The notes below the pieces were generated by a model, which was given only the letters and a program-made list of their open reading frames with translations, ran no database searches and was not told the origin of the DNA. Source: Ceratodon purpureus (Eukaryota; Streptophyta; Bryopsida; Pseudoditrichales; Ditrichaceae). From it: a DNA stretch of 64,000 nt. The stretch spans positions 16,729,690 to 16,793,689 of the forward strand of contig CM026423.1 of NCBI GenBank assembly GCA_014871385.1, given 5' to 3'. Below, piece after piece: positions 59,295 to 64,000 of the stretch. Every line of letters begins with the position of its first letter. Position 1 is the first letter of the stretch. Position numbers and translations under genes: made by a program.

Positions 59295-61381
59295 ACTCTG
59301 AAATCATAAGCCCTAAACCCCAAATCCTATAGGGTATTTAAAGATTCAACATGTAATCTAAACCCTAAACAATAGCTAAAACCTTGAAATTCTAAGATCA
59401 TAGGATAATTGAAGATTCAACATGCAATCTAAAAATAGTTTGGTTTTGTCAATATACCAAAGCGATCATAAGACCTAAGAGAACATGGTTAGAAATTTAG
59501 AATTGAGAATGCTAAGTACAATAATTTTACATTTGTTGTATAGAGTTGCATAACTTGCTATGTGTAGTGTAAAGCATGTTCATTAGTTGAATACTTATTG
59601 TATTTGAACATTCTAAACCCTCCACATATTTCAAGATTCTTGTATATGAAATGAAAATCCATTTATGCCGATCTATGGTCATGGTTGAAGAAGACTTGTA
59701 ATCTAAAAATAAGTGCTTTAAAATGACTCTAGTAATTGTCAAGTAGGTGAAGTCAATAATTCAACAATTCAAGTATATGTTTTAAAATTCTAAGGAAATT
59801 TAAGAATAGATAGGCTCGATTAAACACCTTGAAGAGATTTTATATATCCAATAGACACTATAATAAGTATGAACAAACAAAAATATTGGTCAATTCTAAT
59901 TCTTCAATCAAGAATATTTGTATTAGTTCAATGCAATTCTTTCTCATCCGTAAGGATGATATAGATGAATATTTGTATTAGTTCAATGGAATTCTTTCTC
60001 ATCCGTAAGGATGATATAGATTTAGATAGTTTAAAGAATTGGAATATCTGCGGATGTATTGAAATGATTTTTGGATTGTATATCATCTTGAATATATAGT
60101 ATTTTAAAGACCTTAGTACCATTTATAATCCATTTATACTCACATTTTAATTACTAGACTTGTAGATCTACTATGTTTAGAATAACTGTATTCAATTAAA
60201 TTATTCAATATATTAGTATGTGGTTAGTAAGGGAATTTCAAATTTTTGCTTATTTCATCTAGGCATAAAAATAATGCCTTTCAGAAAAGGGCTCAGTGAC
60301 CATTCACACCAATTCCTCAAAGGATTGAAGTTCCCTCTCTTTAATAAAAACCTTATTGGATATTAATTTCCAAATTAAAAGAAAAAATAAATATTTTGTC
60401 CTTCAAATAAATCTTGAAGTTGATATATTTAGACTTTTGAATAGATTAGAAAGCCAATCCATTCAAATTTCAAGCTGCATTTATGATTGTTGGATGCACA
60501 ATGAACAAACATACTAGATACTTAATTCTATCTTCAATAGGAAATTTTGATTGAAGCCATGTATTATCAAACAATAAAGAATATATATTAATACTAGAAA
60601 AATTTGTCGATGAAGCTACCATTAAACGTTACTAAAAGTTTTCTCGTACATTCAAAAATTTGCTCTTCACTAATTTCATGTACTTGTTTGTGTCACAAAC
60701 AGCCTCTGAAAACAACATATTAAAAATGTTTTAGGAACCATGAGAAAAGCATTCTTCAATAAAGAGGAATTTCTATTCACACAATTACAAGGCAAGTTTT
60801 GAAGGCCAATACAAAATCCAAAAAATCATATATACTAAAAGTAAATGGTGAAACTTTGGTAACAATTTAATTTGAAGTGTTGAAGAAAGAAAAAATCATA
60901 AAATTGATTTGACGTAACAATTATGATTCCAAATCAAAGCCTAAATTTTGGAGTACATTTCTTAGAGTAGCTAAAAAAATAGGATCTTCCAACATCAAGC
61001 TTTGGATGGAGGAGCCTTAGATAAGGCAAATTTATTTTAGTAGCACATTCAAAGCATTTAAAAGGTCTTAAGTACCTACACCTTATTGGATGTAAACTCA
61101 GCAACGCTATCTTGTGAGCGGTGAGTTGAATTTTTTATATTTTTTTGCCTAAACCTCGCTAGACCTTAGATTATATATATTCATTAGAGGCTTAACATTA
61201 AATTTAGATTAAATTCTTTGGAGACCTTAGATTAAATTTATTTATTTTAACCAACCTACGTAAAAATGTGGATTATGAAAAACTTTCTTTACAAAATGTT
61301 ATTATTCCCACTATGCAATTACCCCTCTACAAACCCAAATCCGAAGCTTAAATTGAAAAATAATAAATACCATGAAAGATA
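59295..61381. other. AT-rich intergenic DNA
   Basis: No gene recognised. Contains a loosely repeated AGATTCAACATG(T/C)AATCTAAA segment (59340, 59410) and the 55-bp tandem duplication listed separately. Confidence 0.5.
59913..60022 (+). repeat. 55-bp tandem duplication
   Basis: Two adjacent 55-bp units (59913-59967 and 59968-60022) beginning AATATTTGTATTAGTTCAAT, nearly identical, which implies a recent duplication. Confidence 0.9.
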
Positions 61382-61653
61382 CTCTCTCTGTTTCAGAAAG
61401 AAACCATGGTTTCCACAAATACTTTGTTTCACAAAAGAAACCATGGTTTCATTATTACCACGTAAGTCATCTGTTAGGAATTCAAACGAGGAGGTGACAC
61501 TAGTCTAGGGAATTTCAGAGCTTTATTTGAATGGCAGCTCCTGCATTCTGACTTGATGAAACTAAATGGCAGCTGCTACATTCTGACTGTAGTCTTTATA
61601 CTTAATCTTGCCCTAAAAGGAAACCACGGTTTCTTTTCAAAAGAGATGGAGTA
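61380..61653. mobile_element. Stowaway-like MITE
   Basis: A 270-bp unit (61382-61651) flanked by TA on both sides. Ends are inverted copies over about 30 bp: CTCTCTCTGTTTC...GAAACCATGGTTT on the left and, on the minus strand, CTCCATCTCTTTT...GAAACCGTGGTTT. The palindrome AAACCATGGTTT recurs inside. TA target duplications and a CTC(C/T)(A/C)TC start are typical of Tc1/mariner-derived Stowaway MITEs. Confidence 0.6.
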
Positions 61654-62814
61654 TTAACTTCTAATTAATTATTTCTGCACAAAAAAAAAGCCATCCATCT
61701 GCTAGATGAAAATTGCTTCCTTCTGGATGAAATCTACCATGAAAGGAACCATAGGTCGGCGCCATGGTCAACGGCGTTCAGATCAGTTTGGGTGATAATA
61801 TCATTGATTATTCAATATGTCAAACCAATACAAACACCATGAGCAGTGTTTCTTTTACTCGCAAAATTGAACCTAAAGGCGAAATAAAAATAGCAATTCG
61901 TTATATTTGGCTATAAAGTCCTAAAATCATTGATTGGTCGAAGCCAAAAATTACACAATATGTAACTTGGGTGGAACCATCATTCCCAACAAACTGCCCT
62001 TTTTAAAGTGTCCAATGACATAATACAACATGATACCCGAAATTAGTGGGAAAAAAACAGGGATTGCCAAAGGACTTCTTCATTAAAAAAAAATGATGAA
62101 GCCAAAAATTCGCTCCCAATGTATTCTTTGTGGCCACCCTAGCACCAAACCAAAAATCCTAGGATATAAACTGCTGTGAAAGGGTGCTAGTCGCTGAGTA
62201 CGCACTGTACCCACAACCAGTTGAATGAATACACATGGCGAGTACAATCAATCGATGGATACTTAGTCTCAAGTGGTCAGGTGCGAAGGTCGGGACTTAA
62301 CAAACTAAAATCCTTGGAACACATGTTATCACAACCATCTGAGTACCCACAACCATTTTCACACCTATACTAAACCCGTAAATTTTAAATGGTATCGTGT
62401 AACCATTGCATGGTAATAGGGCCTACGTCTTCTATGCCGTTGAATTTCGCCAATAGTTTTTTTTAAATGAGCTCATTTCAAAAAGATTAGCGTTCACCTC
62501 TCACAAGATAGCATTCCTAGATGCAAGCTATTCTTGGCAATAGTAAAGTCAACTAGGTCATGACTCATAAATTTTGCATACAAAGTTAGAGAAAAAACAT
62601 GTGAATTTTTAAAATTGAAAAATCTCCAAGATTGTGAGTTTCTAAAAAAAAATTAAAAATTATTTTAATATCTGCCCTGAGTTGTCTATAAAGGGCCACA
62701 ACCCACTTTGGGTTCTTTGGTCTTTTTGAGATTAATGAGAGTAGGTGGCAACAAAATTCATACCAATTTTTTTCTCTTATATTGAGTCAATTTTTTTTTT
62801 TTTTGGATTAATAG

Positions 62815-63195
62815 TAATGATACCAATCCATTCATATATCTAAGAAGGGGTGTCTCATACTTTGGGTCAAGGGCCATGGCATGAGCGATTTTAGCAATTT
62901 CATTCGTCTAAAATTAAAATTTGGCATGGAGGGGCTTCACACTAGGGGCCAAGGGCCAAAGCCCTTGAAATTGTCTTCATGTCGGCACCTTTTGAGAGTT
63001 TATGGTAACAAGAGTTTGGCCCTTCGAGGAGAATTTTCGTCGAGCAAGAATAGAGTTTCAAACTCTTACCAAGGGGCTGAAGTCCTCTCAATTAAAATAT
63101 TTGGAAAATCACCAATTCAATATTTTATTATTCTACAACTCCAGAAAACTTGGCCCCTTGGCATAGTTTGGTCTTCAACAAAGGTCAGCCCCGTA
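62815..63195 (-). repeat. Dispersed ~380-bp repeat, copy 2
   Basis: Inverted relative to the copy at 50100-50475, with ordered matching blocks, including GGGGCTTCACACTAGGGG and CATAGTTTGGTCTTCAACAA. Confidence 0.65.
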
Positions 63196-63575
63196 TAATG
63201 CTCCTTAAAATATGAGTTCATAGCGGTAATGGAAAGAGGCACAAAACAAAACAAGTCAACATCAAAGCAAACTAAGATGGACAAAATAATAAATGGTAAA
63301 ATAGTAAAGTAGTCACCCCAAGACAATGGTGGAAGCAAGTCTGTCTGCATGCCATGTTTTCTGTGTAATGCACTTCTGCCAGCTTTTGGATTGATGTGTA
63401 AAAGCCATTTGGAAATATCTATAAAATATCATGATAATATCAATATTGGAAATGACCATACTCAATGGAACATTTCTTAGGAGTGAGTAATTCAATGAAC
63501 TTTGTTAGGAGGGAGCTATGAATTGCAAAAGTTACAAATTTGTAGACTACAAAAAGATCACGGATAAAAAATCCA

Positions 63576-63816
63576 TTAACCCCTAAAACTCCATGCCCGT
63601 TTTTGCCAATTTTCACTTCTAAAATGCTGAAATTTTCAAAAAAAACTCTTTTTTTATTTTTATTTTTTGAAGTCCTGAAATTTCAACCCCATAAAGATCA
63701 TGATTTATCATGTTCACTAAAAAAATCTTGTCAAGAAATATTAAAAATCCTAAATGTGGTAGTTTGTCGAAGTTCCCTGCAACCCACTTTGGGTTTTGTG
63801 GAATTTTAGGGGTTAA
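63576..63816. mobile_element. 241-bp MITE with 13-bp TTAACCCC ends
   Basis: Perfect 13-bp terminal inverted repeats (TTAACCCCTAAAA and TTTTAGGGGTTAA). The interior is closely similar to 47292-47534, so two copies of this small family lie 16 kb apart. No coding capacity and no clear target duplication. Confidence 0.85.
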
Positions 63817-64000
63817 ACTTGACTACGCAATGAGAGGATTACAGAGTTGAAAATTTAATAAATTGTTGAAACCCATTGTTTTGCATTCCATTATTCTGCA
63901 AAATTTTAGAGTCTACATTTTGCACTTTAGATTTCTAGATTCTACACTTTTATAATGCATATGATGTTAGTTTCTTATAAAACAAATTTTAGAGGTAGCA

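Larger units (their letters stand above)
61654..64000. other. Repeat-rich intergenic DNA at window end
   Basis: No gene recognised. Includes a degraded MITE end at about 62690-62735 (ACAACCCACTTTGGGTT), the inverted family-2 repeat and the complete 241-bp MITE copy. Confidence 0.5.

Overview
This window looks like nuclear DNA of a land plant, most likely a bryophyte and probably a moss. Evidence: plant-type split genes with GT-AG introns, a plastid-targeted thioredoxin, a plant REI1-like ribosome factor and a plant O-fucosyltransferase, all set in very AT-rich intergenic DNA. RAD51 is a single uninterrupted frame, as is known for the two RAD51 genes of the moss Physcomitrium patens. The species call is inference. 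All exon joins were made by eye from splice signals, frame and family resemblance, without transcript data.

Layout. 1-6.2 kb: AT-rich desert with a 0.7 kb GC-richer insert between 59-bp direct repeats. 6.2-10.7 kb: lipase class 3 gene (+). 11-11.5 kb: 12-bp satellite and a long inverted repeat. 12.6-13.6 kb: intronless RAD51 (+). About 14.2 kb: a very well paired hairpin resembling a microRNA precursor. 15.3-16.8 kb: REI1-like 60S maturation factor (-). 17.7-18.2 kb: unknown coiled-coil/transmembrane ORF (+). 20.3-21.5 kb: three-exon HIG1-domain gene (-). 22.37-36.87 kb: a complete 14.5-kb Mutator-like element (MULE). 37.7-40.7 kb: eight-exon O-fucosyltransferase-like gene (-). 43-50 kb and 57-64 kb: AT-rich repeat land with elements ending TTAACCCC, a Stowaway-like MITE, an AT microsatellite and two exon-like fragments. 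53.3-53.8 kb: plastid thioredoxin, probably type x (+). 55.0-56.3 kb: four-exon cytochrome b561 gene (-).

The most interesting system is the MULE. It has 253-bp terminal inverted repeats about 98% identical, a perfect 9-bp target duplication (ATCAAAGGG), a four-exon transposase (+) with DDE residues and a SWIM finger, and a convergent six-exon gene (-) for a protein of about 1,790 residues joining an N-terminal zinc-ribbon-like region to a C-terminal Ulp1-type cysteine protease with intact catalytic residues. Two small unrecognised ORFs with their own TATA boxes lie between the two genes. The whole element, coding DNA included, is studded with the heptamer GTGACAC in both orientations: about 29 copies by eye, against about 2 expected by chance and about 5 in the rest of the window. 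I propose this is a binding-site field for an element-encoded DNA-binding or anti-silencing factor, by analogy with VANC proteins of Arabidopsis VANDAL MULEs. The transposase carries one in-frame TAG, so this copy may be non-autonomous although its ends look young.

The host genes are a typical unrelated plant neighbourhood (lipid hydrolysis, recombination, ribosome assembly, mitochondrial respiration, glycosylation, plastid redox, membrane electron transfer). I see no functional linkage among them.
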